Shown here: one piece after another, positions 11,601-18,686 of the stretch
Position numbering within the stretch: the stretch's first letter is position 1
Layout: every line of letters starts with the position of its first letter
Origin: JAGZEG01 sp963930185
Lineage (GTDB): Bacteria > Actinomycetota > Coriobacteriia > Coriobacteriales > UMGS124
NCBI GenBank assembly: GCA_963930185.1
Contig: CAWVLT010000056.1
Span: 1 to 64,000, forward strand
DNA: 64,000 nt
Direction: 5' to 3'
Translations under genes and position numbers: made by a program
The notes under the pieces: generated by a model
Told to the model about the DNA's origin: nothing
Databases searched by the model: none
The model's input: the letters and a program-made list of their open reading frames with translations, nothing else

Positions 11601-14415
11601 CCGAAGCGTCGTCACCCGTGATCGTGGTGGTGTAGCCGCCAGTGTTGGCCTGCGTCTCGCTCACCGTGTAGGAGTCGCCGTCCGACAGGCCGTAGACAAA
11701 GAGCGTCTCGCCGTTTTTCAGGGAGTGCGTGGCAACGCCGCTCGCGTTGAACGACAGCTCGAACGCAGTGCCCTCGATGTCACCCTGAGCATTGCGCACC
11801 ACAGCAGGCAGGCTCTTGTTCGCCGCGCCGGGAGCAGTGATGGTAAACTCGAACGACTGACCGTCATAGTAGGCTTCGGCCTGCTCGTCAAAGCCCTCGG
11901 GGATAGTGACGTTCTTGGTGACGCTCAGCGTGCCGGGCATCTCGACAGACAGACGTCCGTTGTTGCCCAGCGCGACCGTGACGACGCGCCCGTCGAACGA
12001 GGGCTGGATGATGCCGCTGGCAGTGCCCGTTGCATTGGGCTGCTTGGACTCAACGACCTCACCCATGCGGTAAGACTTGGCAGTGCCAGCCTGAATGTAG
12101 GCGTTGCCGCCAGCGTAGATGATACCCGGGCCGTTGTAGCGAACCCACCCGGTCACCTGGCGAGCGCCACCATTGTCCTCGGGCACCCAGTAGACGCGCT
12201 GGTAATAGGCATTACCAGCCTCAACGTCACCGCGACCGGCAGGCGTGGTGCTACCATCGCCGTCGTAGAGCGGCGTGTTGGCGGTGAAGTAGTAGAAGGT
12301 GTTGCCAAGCGACGGCTCAAAAACAGCGGTGGTCGAGCCGTTGGTCGCGCCCTTGGTAAAGGCGTTGGAGTAGAAGTAGACGTCACCGGTACCGGCGTCG
12401 GAGTTTGCGTCGATGTAGGACTGCAGAGAACCGTCCGGGTCGTTGAGCTCCTCGAGGACATCGGCGGTACCGTCGCCGTCGCTGTCACGCAGGCCCACCG
12501 AATAGAAGATGCGCACGGGAAGGGCGTCGGTGATCGACATCGTCGCCTCGCCGTCCTCGCTGTTCACGTCAAAGTAACGCAGCGGGATCATGGACGCAGG
12601 GAGCTGAACGGTCACCGTGTCACCGGCAGAGCCAGTGCCCTTGGTAACGGAGATCTTGATGTTCGAAAGGTCGGCAGCCGGATAGACGGGGCTAGCCTCA
12701 AACTGCCCGCGGAACGTGTAGCTTGTGCCGCCAGCCGGCTCGTCGTGCTGAGTGACCTTGTTGCCGGCGAAAACAATCGCGTTGAAGTCCTTGACTTCCA
12801 TGTAGTCGCCAAGGGTATCAGTGAAAGTTATGTAGCCACTCTGGTTGGGGTCGGCGCCTTCGTCCACCTGCGTAGGCGCACCAGAAGTGGTCGTTGAGGA
12901 AATCTCGTCGGAGATTTCCTGGAAGATGGCGTTCAGGTCGTCGGCGTTGGTCGCTGCCTTGTAGAAGTCGCCGTCAGGGTCGCGCTGGCCGAGGCTGGTG
13001 TAGCTCTGCGCATTGGGGTAGTTGCTCGACACCGCATTCATGTAGGCGTTGACGCGGTCCGTGCCGGAGGGGTTGGCACCATTGAACATGCCAATGGTGT
13101 AGATGGTGGCGCCGTTCTCGCCCTGCTTCATCTGGCGGGCGTAGTTGATCGTCGAGTTTGCCGTACCGGCCGCAAAGCCATTCTGGCCAGGCTCGCCGTC
13201 CGTGAAGAAGACGACGATCTTCTTGGCACCGGGGCGCCCATTGTTATTGAGGATGCCCTGAGTGCGGTTCATGCCGGAATCGGCCTCGGTCGCGCCGGTA
13301 GGAACCAACTCGTCGACCGCGCTGTGGATGGCGCCCGCGTTGGTCTGCGTCGCATAGGTCAGGCCGATGTCCGTGGTGCTGCCGCTGGCGTAGCTTACGA
13401 TCGCGATGCGGTGCTGGTTTGCCTGATCCGCAATACTCTGGTTCTGGGCAACCGTCTCGTCGATGAAGTTGGACACGGCTATGCGCAGCGCATCCATCTT
13501 GGTGGGCGAGCGATGCACATAGAACTGGATGTGGTTGGAGGCGTTGTCGGCCGAGTTCGCCTTGGGCTCAACCGTCCGGCCCTGGAACTGCCAGGACTCA
13601 TGCCTTCCCGACCAGGTTGTCTCCTCCTGAATTCTGACATACTGGCCGTTCTCCGTGAGACCGTAGTAGGTTTCAGACCCCCACTCAAACCAGCCAGCCT
13701 CGATGACCTCGTTGTCATACACAGGATAATATGCTTGCTGACCGCCGAGGCTCTCGTCCATCGAACCGGAGCGGTCGAGCACAAGCACGATGTCGAGCGG
13801 CTGGGTAATCGTCACGGTGCTCTTAGCGGAAGAGGCGCTCGACAGAGCGGAAAGCGCCACGAGGAAGTTGGCGTCATCGCTCATGTCGACGCTGATGCTG
13901 CCACCGGGAAGCGTCGTATCGCCGGCGAATACGGACTTGTCGGTCCAGATGCGGCCGACGTTCTCGGTGCCGTCGGAAAGGTAGCCTTCCCAATTGCCAA
14001 TGGAGGCAGCGTCGACCACCGTCTCCTGCTCGCCCGCCACCAGCGGCGAGATGTCGGCGTTGGGATCGGCCATGCCCTCGTCCGTCGAGGTGGCATCGGT
14101 CGTAGCATCGCCCTCTGCCTCGGCATTTACCTCGGCAGCTGCCTCAACGCCAGACTCCTCGGAGGCGGGGGCGGCATTCTCATCGGCCAGCGCGGGGCGC
14201 AGGCCCAAAACAAGCGCCAGAGACAGCGCCGCAAACAGCATAAGCAGGCATGCCCACAGCGACGCTCCGTGCGTCGCGCGAGTCGCTACGCCCGCGGTGC
14301 TATTCTGTGAACACCTCCCCCCTCCCGCTCTCATTTTCCGAGTGGTGGTGTTTTCACCACCAGGATAGCCCGTAAGACGGGCTGATCCCCTACCCTCTAC
14401 TTGACCTCTAGACAT
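2620..14415 (-). CDS. giant cell-wall-anchored adhesin: VWA domain plus 19 isopeptide modules
   Basis: A 3,931-residue surface protein. Residues about 52-77 form a signal peptide ending ALA, after a long hydrophilic N-region. A von Willebrand A domain follows, with the MIDAS motif DRSGS at 214-218. Then come 19 tandem modules, one Cna-B-like and 18 of the FctA/Spy0128 pilin type. Each has a Lys in a VTKxLxGR-like first strand, a central Glu in YxxxE and an Asn in a closing FxNxY, the residues known to form self-made Lys-Asn isopeptide bonds. A roughly 165-residue Asp/Ser-rich then Pro/Glu-rich insert (about 3212-3380) interrupts module 16. A Pro-Glu linker, the sorting signal IPKTG (3886-3890), a hydrophobic helix and a basic tail end the protein. 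The ATG at 14415 has GGAGG 7 nt upstream. The expected role is a sortase-attached, rod-like adhesin or pilus tip protein; no sortase gene is in the window. Confidence 0.92.
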   Translation of the reverse strand: MSRGQVEGRGSARLTGYPGGENTTTRKMRAGGGRCSQNSTAGVATRATHGASLWACLLMLFAALSLALVLGLRPALADENAAPASEESGVEAAAEVNAEAEGDATTDATSTDEGMADPNADISPLVAGEQETVVDAASIGNWEGYLSDGTENVGRIWTDKSVFAGDTTLPGGSISVDMSDDANFLVALSALSSASSAKSTVTITQPLDIVLVLDRSGSMDESLGGQQAYYPVYDNEVIEAGWFEWGSETYYGLTENGQYVRIQEETTWSGRHESWQFQGRTVEPKANSADNASNHIQFYVHRSPTKMDALRIAVSNFIDETVAQNQSIADQANQHRIAIVSYASGSTTDIGLTYATQTNAGAIHSAVDELVPTGATEADSGMNRTQGILNNNGRPGAKKIVVFFTDGEPGQNGFAAGTANSTINYARQMKQGENGATIYTIGMFNGANPSGTDRVNAYMNAVSSNYPNAQSYTSLGQRDPDGDFYKAATNADDLNAIFQEISDEISSTTTSGAPTQVDEGADPNQSGYITFTDTLGDYMEVKDFNAIVFAGNKVTQHDEPAGGTSYTFRGQFEASPVYPAADLSNIKISVTKGTGSAGDTVTVQLPASMIPLRYFDVNSEDGEATMSITDALPVRIFYSVGLRDSDGDGTADVLEELNDPDGSLQSYIDANSDAGTGDVYFYSNAFTKGATNGSTTAVFEPSLGNTFYYFTANTPLYDGDGSTTPAGRGDVEAGNAYYQRVYWVPEDNGGARQVTGWVRYNGPGIIYAGGNAYIQAGTAKSYRMGEVVESKQPNATGTASGIIQPSFDGRVVTVALGNNGRLSVEMPGTLSVTKNVTIPEGFDEQAEAYYDGQSFEFTITAPGAANKSLPAVVRNAQGDIEGTAFELSFNASGVATHSLKNGETLFVYGLSDGDSYTVSETQANTGGYTTTITGDDASADDDVATGTIEANAVKAVTFANAYDVKPVTASGADHFKGAKLLEGDRGWLDSDSFTFSISSEGAAPLPAEKTKTISGADVLDPDSEVNPDEEGWVPFAFGDVEYTKPGVYTYLITEESPAAALPGMSYSNAGYQVVVTVTDNHDGTMSVTSEMSQLGDDEGQEGSGPVADKTARFTNSFSLSTATLSLAAMKDYTDTTGGKPLTAGMFSTELKPVGDNAADAPMPEAGVTGDGANRVATADNRSSGRFVFVDIAFANTIADGTVFTYELSEVNGGVPGMEYSTTVYTIKVTVNVSASNEVTLDTVYTIKGGDGTELTGPDGAAYMPEFSNTYDPEDATLTSDAGNAIHGAKTLSGRDMIVSEDPSTTETYGFTLTPANNAARTGLADGTITFTSTDVTDEARVSGGKNGQPVAFVFGDMKFSKTGTFVFNVNETSLNGETLPADRTDGMTYDRHTCTVTVVVGDNGQGALGVTSVTYNNGQGAATDQAVFNNIYSASMSYGAAGGVNVSKTLTGRNMAIGEFTFAIAGTDGADGSTTAEEANAKLTAATDKEFTNGAANDGVASVMNKLGSLSFTQADAGKTYSYLIDEADGALERVTYDQSQYRVDITVIDNLDGTMHTLTSVYQTVGADGSVLEQPAQIGEPVDSAAAQAEDYVAPTVSFKNTYEPKPVTINGETGERATLYKVIDGRAWTDDDSFTFTLVATGENSASAPMPANAEQVVTSPGTSSGSSTAFTFGEMTFDTEGVYTYEVREGNAGTTDKGLTFSDNVAIITVTVTNAHEGSLAASVDVTNETFTNIYNATADYEATGGVDVTKALTGRALEADQFEFHLWAANQQSADKLGIDLHSGVTFKNGAPAEGGIATMTPFSALTFTQADAGRNFVYFVDEIDGGAEGYTYDTTQYALVISVTDNGDGTLSISTHTYKAANEDATAADLEDLGTQTGTTAAPATTTLPFANEYEASGELTGSTDLRVSKTFTGREDNAWLDTDAFTFTLAADPDDQATVDALAAHEIVFEGDQSKTEMTVEIKGTDAQKTNAFGNIAFSAPGDHEYKFIVTESRPAEATQDNNFTVDGITYDTSVKHVTVTVTDDGQGNLTASIKEGSDALAFTNKYSYPEISLLSLDLGLEGNKVLSDPENSGREFEAGDSFTFKIEPGVCEDPDGQTLSDEVVRATLPDKTEDTITPVGGTTATFSFASDGTTVDEDKFTFTQPGTYRYLITEVNPNASQGASGIPGISYDQTVYRLTVVVTDNDEGALEHTFEYTKQVPGSDDFVPVEDSEGIVFTNVYNTNAIDVTFNAFKVLEGASRPMADNQFKFRISYVGSKASDAPETEWDNSDAATVPMPAATEIGNYIRGNVVYGNTTFTHDNVGRTYCYAITEVQPTIDGNYSTNPDDGLDGATFDAQTGRWTYEGVTYDNSTKYVTARVFNEPIQGADDSMVEQVRVETAGEAESAAAGEGTAIFTNSYAAASTTATISVQKTLEGRAWLETDDFGFVLTPAEAGQPMPAEAQADGEGNVSATLSFDADADGYTGTAAGTELTEAFGTIAYTQADLGMTDAGNPARSKTFTYYVDETNSDGEGITADAHVATVTVAVTDNGNGTMSATVSYENSDSTDPEDKANTSAAAFTNTYNVGETSLDGEANLKVTKTIANRPWLATDTFSFVLAGASDATNAAIESGDVILPGGGTTATIDITGVEGSTDSFSKAFGNITFKKASPEGGYSFTITEVQGNISGMTYDTAPRTITVEVTEDLATGELTPAVVEGSQISPTFTNTYSAETAEGTGVKITATKDLDGRDLKAGEFHFFIETPSGYMDGSGSNDANGNISFGEMTYDLAKVQQFVEAGDAVENEDGSWTISYIAYEGATQLPTGVTQNTGTPDNPLTFTVTVRDNHDGTLSAQANLPEGGLVFENTYAPEGTSNPVSITVNKVLKGRDMTNEDSFSFTITALDGGTNATAQVSGPAAAGETVSAASTGVTFDADDMLDGEGNRLLEKDFRFEVREVNGGQQINGVSYDGDPQYVMIHVSDDGEGSLTAAVVEAEGCVTSPTFTNTYSADPADFVPKGYKSTETAEGAETDLSSAEFSYKVYEVVGDQWVDTGVKGVSGANGPIDFGTVKITTAGSHTYAIQELKSGAELTQTTKVIEGAEGEEPTEVVSSSGITYDETAKYVTVNVIDPGDGKLVVESESYDTGEMAYFNNKYDGGTTEVSFDMLGSKTLVDEAGAAMAMTDGQFSFSVVDNATGQEVATGVSKADGSIDFGSIFYSYYTKADDSAAADDSASSDADASASSDADQSAGSDADDSASSDQADQSGQADQGAGADASSTVDGETSSDAPVEGEGDVVPDEGVATPEPAPEQGGEDQGAPEPAPEPEAPVEEPAPEPEVSVTEQPAAEPEQPAAEETEPAVEDAAVETAPIEEPAVASEAAYVAEDEGVDLLGLLAPTEAIADDQDVMTNAEALELGQFTAAQAAGTTDVGTHYYTVSENHPDGAKQNADGTYTFQGITYDPTTYTVTVEVTDEGNGKISAVVTDVTRNSDGTNVGTGNGAISFTNHYAVSEPGTVEIEGVTKVLKGQDMSSDKQFSFLVVDGAGNTVTTGETQQAALAGEQAQVVFAPFIVEDEGTYEYWIVENNGGQTHSGIAYDDARFHVVVTATDNGMGGLDVAVSFDEGVTPQFVNEYSTVYGGTATIEFTKTITGKNVEEGKFGFVLSDLEGNAVAGASSGALSNGEPGKISFTMNVASVGEYDYVLSEINGGTTVDGITYDGTSWPVHVSATDNGDGTLNVVVSYPDGAPAFTNSYEATAGDASTVTPTATKTLTGREMTGGEFTFVVADPVSDAVISTASNAADGSVVFEPITFDEAGEYEYVVYEVAGREEGMTYDSTTYRLQVSVTDDGQGNLVATANYPDGQPTFANSYEKPQEPVEPIEPSEPTQPSEPTEPAKPDIPKTGDATGPMAAVSAVMGALALTGAGVLVGAKRRQHGEAGSTKGL

Positions 14416-14918
14416 GACGGCCCCTCCAACGCAACGTACAGAATCCTACCTACTCTGACATATATGTGACATTATCCACCGTGTCAGATTGCTGTCAAAT
14501 TGAGGTGGAACGAACGACGCTTAAAACAGTATGAAAAGCAGTCGTGCTCAAAAAAACTTTTGGGGAATTCACAACTAGGGCACTTCTGACACGTCAGGTC
14601 AGATCAAAGCCAGACACGCATCACGCTCATATGTGACCCCGCATGGCGCACCCATGCCTCCGCCTGCACGCTAATATGGGGTCTCCTTGCCAGCGCCCGT
14701 CGTCAAGTCGCCCGTCGGTCTCGGAGGTATCAAGCCGGCATTGAGGCTTGGCCAGCCGCCCCGTTCTCGCCTCCACATGGTCAAGCCCAGGCTCCGCGTT
14801 ACTTTACTCCGGAGCCGCTTTCATGCAGGCGTCCCTCTGTGCAGGCCAGTTCAACTAAATAGAAACGAGGTTGGTGTTCGTTTTTGCGTAGCAAGTGGAT
14901 TTTTGTTTGCAAGCTGGG
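14416..14918. other. long leader/promoter region of the giant adhesin
   Basis: About 500 bp without a supported gene, and AT-richer than the surroundings between 14440 and 14600. It holds two phased GTCAGA pairs (listed separately) and ACATATATGT near 14459. From about 14640 to 14880 it is GC-rich with small inverted repeats (GCATGG..CCATGC at about 14641-14657) that I cannot assign. Confidence 0.5.
14483..14614 (-). promoter_or_regulatory. phased GTCAGA/GCCAGA operator upstream of the adhesin
   Basis: On the + strand GTCAGA (14598-14603) is followed exactly 11 bp later by GCCAGA (14609-14614). A second pair, GTCAGA (14483-14488) and GTCAAA (14494-14499), has the same 11-bp step. An inverted copy, TCTGAC, is at 14585-14590. 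The upper pair lies 183-199 bp upstream of the adhesin start. The same phased hexamers occur upstream of both Rpn genes, in the same orientation to the gene. One helical turn between copies suggests a repressor or activator binding cooperatively on one DNA face. Confidence 0.5.
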
Positions 14919-14924
14919 TACAAT
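14896..14924 (+). promoter_or_regulatory. promoter for the candidate antisense RNA
   Basis: TACAAT at 14919-14924 is a good -10 box. The hexamer 17 bp upstream (TGGATT, 14896-14901) is a weak -35. Transcription would start near 14931, exactly where a stem-loop begins. Confidence 0.45.
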
Positions 14925-14930
14925 AAGGCT

Positions 14931-15016
14931 CAGTGGCGGGGCCTGCGCGTGGAAACTCAGGCAGCGCCACTAACGATGTTTCGAGAGGCCGCTAGCGCTT
15001 ACGCTTGCGGCCTTTC
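14931..15016 (+). ncRNA. candidate antisense antitoxin RNA
   Basis: Predicted RNA of about 85-90 nt. It would open with a nested stem-loop, AGTGGCG (14932-14938) with CGCCACT (14965-14971), enclosing GCCTG (14941-14945) with CAGGC (14958-14962). A short linker follows, then a terminator hairpin at 14986-15013. Its 3' end is antisense to the last codons of the 42-residue peptide gene on the other strand. Overlapping 3' ends are the arrangement of txpA/RatA-type type I toxin-antitoxin pairs. This is inferred from the sequence only; no known RNA family was recognised. Confidence 0.4.
14986..15013 (+). terminator. terminator hairpin of the candidate antisense RNA
   Basis: AGGCCGC (14986-14992) pairs with GCGGCCT (15007-15013). 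An inner AGCG/CGCT stem continues the helix after one mismatch. TTTCC and then CTTT follow on the + strand. It overlaps the stop codon of the small peptide gene. Confidence 0.45.
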
Positions 15017-15120
15017 CTGTCTTTGGCGAGCCTGCGCACCTCGGGAATGGCCGACGCGACGGCGACCACGAGCATGACAAGTGCGGTCATAAGCTCGAGA
15101 ACTTCGGTTACCGTCCCCAT
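14992..15120 (-). CDS. 42-residue holin-like membrane peptide, candidate type I toxin
   Basis: A 42-residue peptide with a short N-terminal stretch, one hydrophobic helix (about residues 9-25, rich in Leu, Val and Ala) and a strongly basic C-terminal tail ending RKGRKRKR. The ATG at 15120 has GGAGG 8 nt upstream, a much better ribosome site than most shadow frames show. Size and layout match the small holin-like/TxpA-like membrane toxins of Gram-positive type I systems, which are silenced by an antisense RNA; such an RNA is predicted here on the + strand. ATTCTA at 15198-15203 could be a weak -10 for it on the - strand. It could instead be an unrelated small membrane protein. Confidence 0.5.
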   Translation of the reverse strand: MGTVTEVLELMTALVMLVVAVASAIPEVRRLAKDRKGRKRKR

Positions 15121-15234
15121 TGGCACCACCTCCCCTCTTGTGAGGTTCGGCGCTGCCCGGTGAGATCGCAGGACACCACACCACTGGGCCGGGTGCAATT
15201 CTAGTAGATATCTAGCGCGGCCGAGCGACCGCCC

Positions 15235-15849
15235 CTACTTCCCGCCACCGTAGCGGGCTATCGCCGCATCGAGACCCTCGCGGACCGCGCACAGGGCAGC
15301 CGCGGCGGCGTCGGCCACCGTGACCTCGAACTCCTCGGCGTCGCGGCCGCGCAGCTCCTTGAGCACGAAGTCACCCGGCTGCATGCGTCCCGGCGGGCGG
15401 CCGATGCCCACGCGCACGCGCGGGAACTCCTTGGTACCCAGCTTCTCTCCCATCGAGCGCAGGCCATTGTGGCCGGCATGTCCCCCACCCATGCGCACGC
15501 GCACCTCACCGGCGGGGATCTCCAACTCGTCGTGGATGGCCAGGATGCCGGCGGGGGTCACCTTGTATTCCTTGGCGAGGTGGGCAATGGGCCCGCCCGA
15601 GCAGTTCATGAACGCCTGGGGCTTCACCAGCACGAGCTTGCCGCCCACGCCACCCTGCCAGCCGGCAGGCAGCGTCACCTCGGCCACCATGGCGCCGGGC
15701 TTCGTCTTCCAGTAGCGAGCGCCCAGCTCCTGCGCCAGCACGTCAATCGCCAAAAAGCCGGCGTTATGCCTGGTGTGTGCGTACTCGCTTCCGGGGTTTC
15801 CCAATCCGCACACCATGGCGATGGGCTTTACCTGCGCAGATGCCGGCAT
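15235..15849 (-). CDS. pth: peptidyl-tRNA hydrolase
   Basis: A 204-residue peptidyl-tRNA hydrolase that frees tRNA from peptidyl-tRNA dropped by stalled ribosomes. The N-terminus has GLGNPGSEYAHTRHNAGF, including the catalytic His and the substrate Asn. KPQAFMNCSGG, the GGGHAGHNGLRS loop and the VRVGIGRP motif follow in order. The length is normal (about 190-205). The start at 15849 has GGAGAGG just upstream; longer in-frame readings into the prs side are not protein-like. It is the last gene of glmU-prs-pth on the - strand, 106 bp after prs, a cluster found in many bacteria. Confidence 0.96.
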   Translation of the reverse strand: MPASAQVKPIAMVCGLGNPGSEYAHTRHNAGFLAIDVLAQELGARYWKTKPGAMVAEVTLPAGWQGGVGGKLVLVKPQAFMNCSGGPIAHLAKEYKVTPAGILAIHDELEIPAGEVRVRMGGGHAGHNGLRSMGEKLGTKEFPRVRVGIGRPPGRMQPGDFVLKELRGRDAEEFEVTVADAAAAALCAVREGLDAAIARYGGGK

Positions 15850-15955
15850 GACCTCTCCTTCCTGGAAGAAAAACCAAAACGCCCGCACGTGGCTGGCACA
15901 TGCGGGCGCAAGATGCGACCCCTCACCCTTCGGCGCGCGGCGAGACTCGGGTCGC

Positions 15956-16927
15956 CTAGAACTCGGGGTTGATGCCGAACATGCCCGACACCGACGACTC
16001 GGTGTACACGTTCTGGATGGCACGCGCAAACTCGTCGGCCAGCGAGAGCACCTTGATCTTGGTGCAGCCGTGGTCGGGGCGCAGCGGCACGGCGTCGGTC
16101 ACCACGACCTCCTCGATGGGAGCCTCCTCCAGGCGCTCATAGGCCGGGCCGGAGAACAGGCCGTGCGTGGCGCCCACGTAGATGTCGCGCGCGCCCTTTG
16201 ACTTGAGCTCGCGCACGGCGCCGCACAGCGTGCCGGCCGTGTCGATCATGTCGTCGTTGATGATGCAGATCTTGCCGTCAATGTCACCGATGACGCCCAT
16301 GACCTCGGCGGCGTTGTGGGCGGGACGGCCCTTGTGGGCCACGGCCAGCGAGCAGCCCAGAAGGTCGGCCAGGCGCTTGGAGGCCTTGGCACGTCCCACG
16401 TCAGGCGACACGACAACCACGTTGTTCATGTCAAAGCCCTTGGCCTTGTAGTAGTCGGCAAACAGAGGCAGCGCGGTGAGGTGGTTCACCGGGATGTCGA
16501 AGAAGCCCTGGATCTGGCCCTGGTGCAGGTCGACCGTGATGATGCGGTCGATGCCGGCAGCCTCGTAGAGGTTGGCGACCAGGCGCGCGGTGATGGGCTC
16601 GCGCGGTGCGGCCTTGCGGTCCTGGCGGGCGTAGGCGTAGTGCGAGATGACCGCCGTGACCGTGCGGGCCGAGGCGCGCTTGGCGGCGTCGGCCATGACG
16701 AGCACCTCCATGAGCAGGTCGTTCACGTGCGGGCCGGCCACCGATTGGATGATGAACACGTCGCTGCCGCGCACGCTCTCGGGATAGCGCGCGTAGATCT
16801 CGCCGTTGGCAAAGGTCTCGAGCTTGAGGGGGGCCAGCTCGCAGCCCAGCTTCTGAACGATGGCCTCGGCCAGGGGCCTGTTAGACGACCCGGTGAACAC
16901 CTTCATGCTCTTCTCGATGACTGTCAT
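15956..16927 (-). CDS. prs: ribose-phosphate pyrophosphokinase
   Basis: A 323-residue PRPP synthetase (ribose 5-phosphate plus ATP to PRPP plus AMP), which feeds purine, pyrimidine, His, Trp and NAD synthesis. It shows the FxxGEIYxRYPESVRGSDVFIIQS block, the TVDLHQGQIQGFFDIPV segment, VVSPDVGRAKASKRLA and the PRPP-binding NDDMIDTAGTL loop. I use the ATG at 16927, although the AAAGG upstream is about 13 nt away. An ATG at 16906 (MKVFTGSSN, GAGAAG upstream) is a real alternative. It lies 262 bp from the stop of glmU. Confidence 0.95.
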   Translation of the reverse strand: MTVIEKSMKVFTGSSNRPLAEAIVQKLGCELAPLKLETFANGEIYARYPESVRGSDVFIIQSVAGPHVNDLLMEVLVMADAAKRASARTVTAVISHYAYARQDRKAAPREPITARLVANLYEAAGIDRIITVDLHQGQIQGFFDIPVNHLTALPLFADYYKAKGFDMNNVVVVSPDVGRAKASKRLADLLGCSLAVAHKGRPAHNAAEVMGVIGDIDGKICIINDDMIDTAGTLCGAVRELKSKGARDIYVGATHGLFSGPAYERLEEAPIEEVVVTDAVPLRPDHGCTKIKVLSLADEFARAIQNVYTESSVSGMFGINPEF

Positions 16928-17189
16928 GAGAACGCTCGCACCTTTCCCGATTGTAGGTCGGACGGCCCCGCCGGCCCGACACTGCCCTGTCCGCACCCGC
17001 TCAACGCACCTTGCCAAGGTCTGACGACGCCTTTTCCGTCGCCTGACCATCTGTCTGACCAGATTCTATCGCACTCACGTGGGCAGGTGTCCCTGAAAAA
17101 GTGCGCGCCCATGACCTCGCCAGCCTTTTTCTATGACTCGCACGCCACGCGATCCTCGCGAGGCCCCACTCGCACGCCCCTGCGAAGCC

Positions 17190-18686
17190 CTACTCGCACC
17201 CCTCCGCGGACGCCCGGGCCAGCTCCTCGCGCTTCCAGCGGGGCATCCAGCCGGCCACCATGCGCTGCTCGTTGCGCTCCACGGCCAGCGTGTTGTCGGG
17301 CACGTCGCGCGTGATGACGCTGCCCGCGCCGATCGTGCAGCCGCTTCCCACGTTCACCGGCGCCACGAGCATGGTGTCCGATCCCACAAACGACCCGTCG
17401 CCCACGGTGGTGGGGTGCTTGTGCCTCCCGTCGTAGTTGCACGTGATCGTGCCGGCGCCCAGGTTCACGTCCGCGCCGATCGTGGCATCGCCCAGGTAGG
17501 ACAGGTGCGGCACCTTGCTGTGCGGGCCCACCGTCGACTTCTTGATCTCCACGTGCGTCCCCGCCTTGGAGCCGTCCATGAGGTGAGTGCCCTGACGCAG
17601 GTAGGCGCGCGGGCCGCACTCGACGTCGTTGTCGATGCGAGCCTGGACGGCAACCGTCTCGTCGATCGTGCAGCGATCTCCCACGCAGGTGTCCGTCAGA
17701 CGGGTGTTGGGGCCCACCACGCAGTCCTCGCCGATCGTGGTAGCGCCCATGAGCATGACCTGCGGCAGGATCACGGTGTCGCGCCCCACCCGCACGTCAG
17801 GGCCGGCCCACACGCTCGCGGGGTCGATCATGGTGACGCCCTGGGCCATGAGGAGGGCGTTGACGCGCCCCTGCATGGCACGCGTGGCCTGGGCCAGCTG
17901 GGCACGGGAGTTCACGCCCATGAGCTCCTCGGCGTCGGGGCAGGTGAGCGCCGCCATGGGGCTGCCGGCCTGACGCAGGATGCTCACCATGTCGGTGAGG
18001 TAGTACTCGCCCTGGGCGTTGTTGCGATCCAGGTCGCCGATGTGGGCGGAGAGCAGCTCGGCGTCAAAGCAGTACACGCCGGCGTTGCAGGTGGTGATGG
18101 CCGTCTGCTGGGGGGTGCAGTCCTTCTGCTCCACGATGCGCTCGGCCAGGCCGGCCTCGTCCAGGATCACGCGGCCATAGCCGGTGGGGTCGTCGTACTC
18201 CATGACGAGAAGCGCACCGCCGATCACGCCCAGCTCCGCCTGGCGCTCGGCCTCGGCCACGTCGGGCCGCACGCTCTTCGCAGTGCCGCACACCCCCGAG
18301 GCCCGCACTAGATCGGCAAGCGTCTCGCCACGCAGAAGCGGGGTGTCGCCGCACAGCACGAGCACCGGTCCCTCCGTCACCTGCGCCTGCTCCATGGCCA
18401 CCTTCACCGCATGGCCCGTACCCAGGCGCTCGACCTGCTCGACGCACTCCACGTCGGGCTGGTCGTCGAGCAGCGTGCGCACCTCCTCGGCGTGGCTGCC
18501 CACCACCACAACGATGCGCGAGCAGCCGGCGTCGCGCGCGGCCTGCACCACCCACAGCACCATGGGTCGGCCCAGTATCTCATGGGCGACCTTGGCATGC
18601 TTGGACTTCATCCGCGTGCCCTCGCCCGCCGCGAGGATGATGCCCGTGAGACCGGTACACGCGGGCGTGTTTGGCTGATCTGACAT
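17190..18686 (-). CDS. glmU: bifunctional N-acetylglucosamine-1-phosphate uridyltransferase / glucosamine-1-phosphate acetyltransferase
   Basis: A 498-residue GlmU making UDP-GlcNAc for peptidoglycan. The N-terminal half is a nucleotidyltransferase with LAAGEGTRMKSKHAKV near the start and later LCGDTPLL. The C-terminal half is the left-handed beta-helix acetyltransferase, seen as hexapeptide repeats and VEIKKSTVGPHSKVPHLSYLGDA. The start at 18686 follows AGGCAGG; the open frame upstream is not GlmU. It is the first gene of the glmU-prs-pth set. The length is slightly above the usual 450-480. Confidence 0.95.
   Translation of the reverse strand: MSDQPNTPACTGLTGIILAAGEGTRMKSKHAKVAHEILGRPMVLWVVQAARDAGCSRIVVVVGSHAEEVRTLLDDQPDVECVEQVERLGTGHAVKVAMEQAQVTEGPVLVLCGDTPLLRGETLADLVRASGVCGTAKSVRPDVAEAERQAELGVIGGALLVMEYDDPTGYGRVILDEAGLAERIVEQKDCTPQQTAITTCNAGVYCFDAELLSAHIGDLDRNNAQGEYYLTDMVSILRQAGSPMAALTCPDAEELMGVNSRAQLAQATRAMQGRVNALLMAQGVTMIDPASVWAGPDVRVGRDTVILPQVMLMGATTIGEDCVVGPNTRLTDTCVGDRCTIDETVAVQARIDNDVECGPRAYLRQGTHLMDGSKAGTHVEIKKSTVGPHSKVPHLSYLGDATIGADVNLGAGTITCNYDGRHKHPTTVGDGSFVGSDTMLVAPVNVGSGCTIGAGSVITRDVPDNTLAVERNEQRMVAGWMPRWKREELARASAEGCE

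Noticed and set aside
17051..17189. Possible small gene between prs and glmU
   Set aside because: Only the right-hand end of a GC-rich shadow frame; no start signal.
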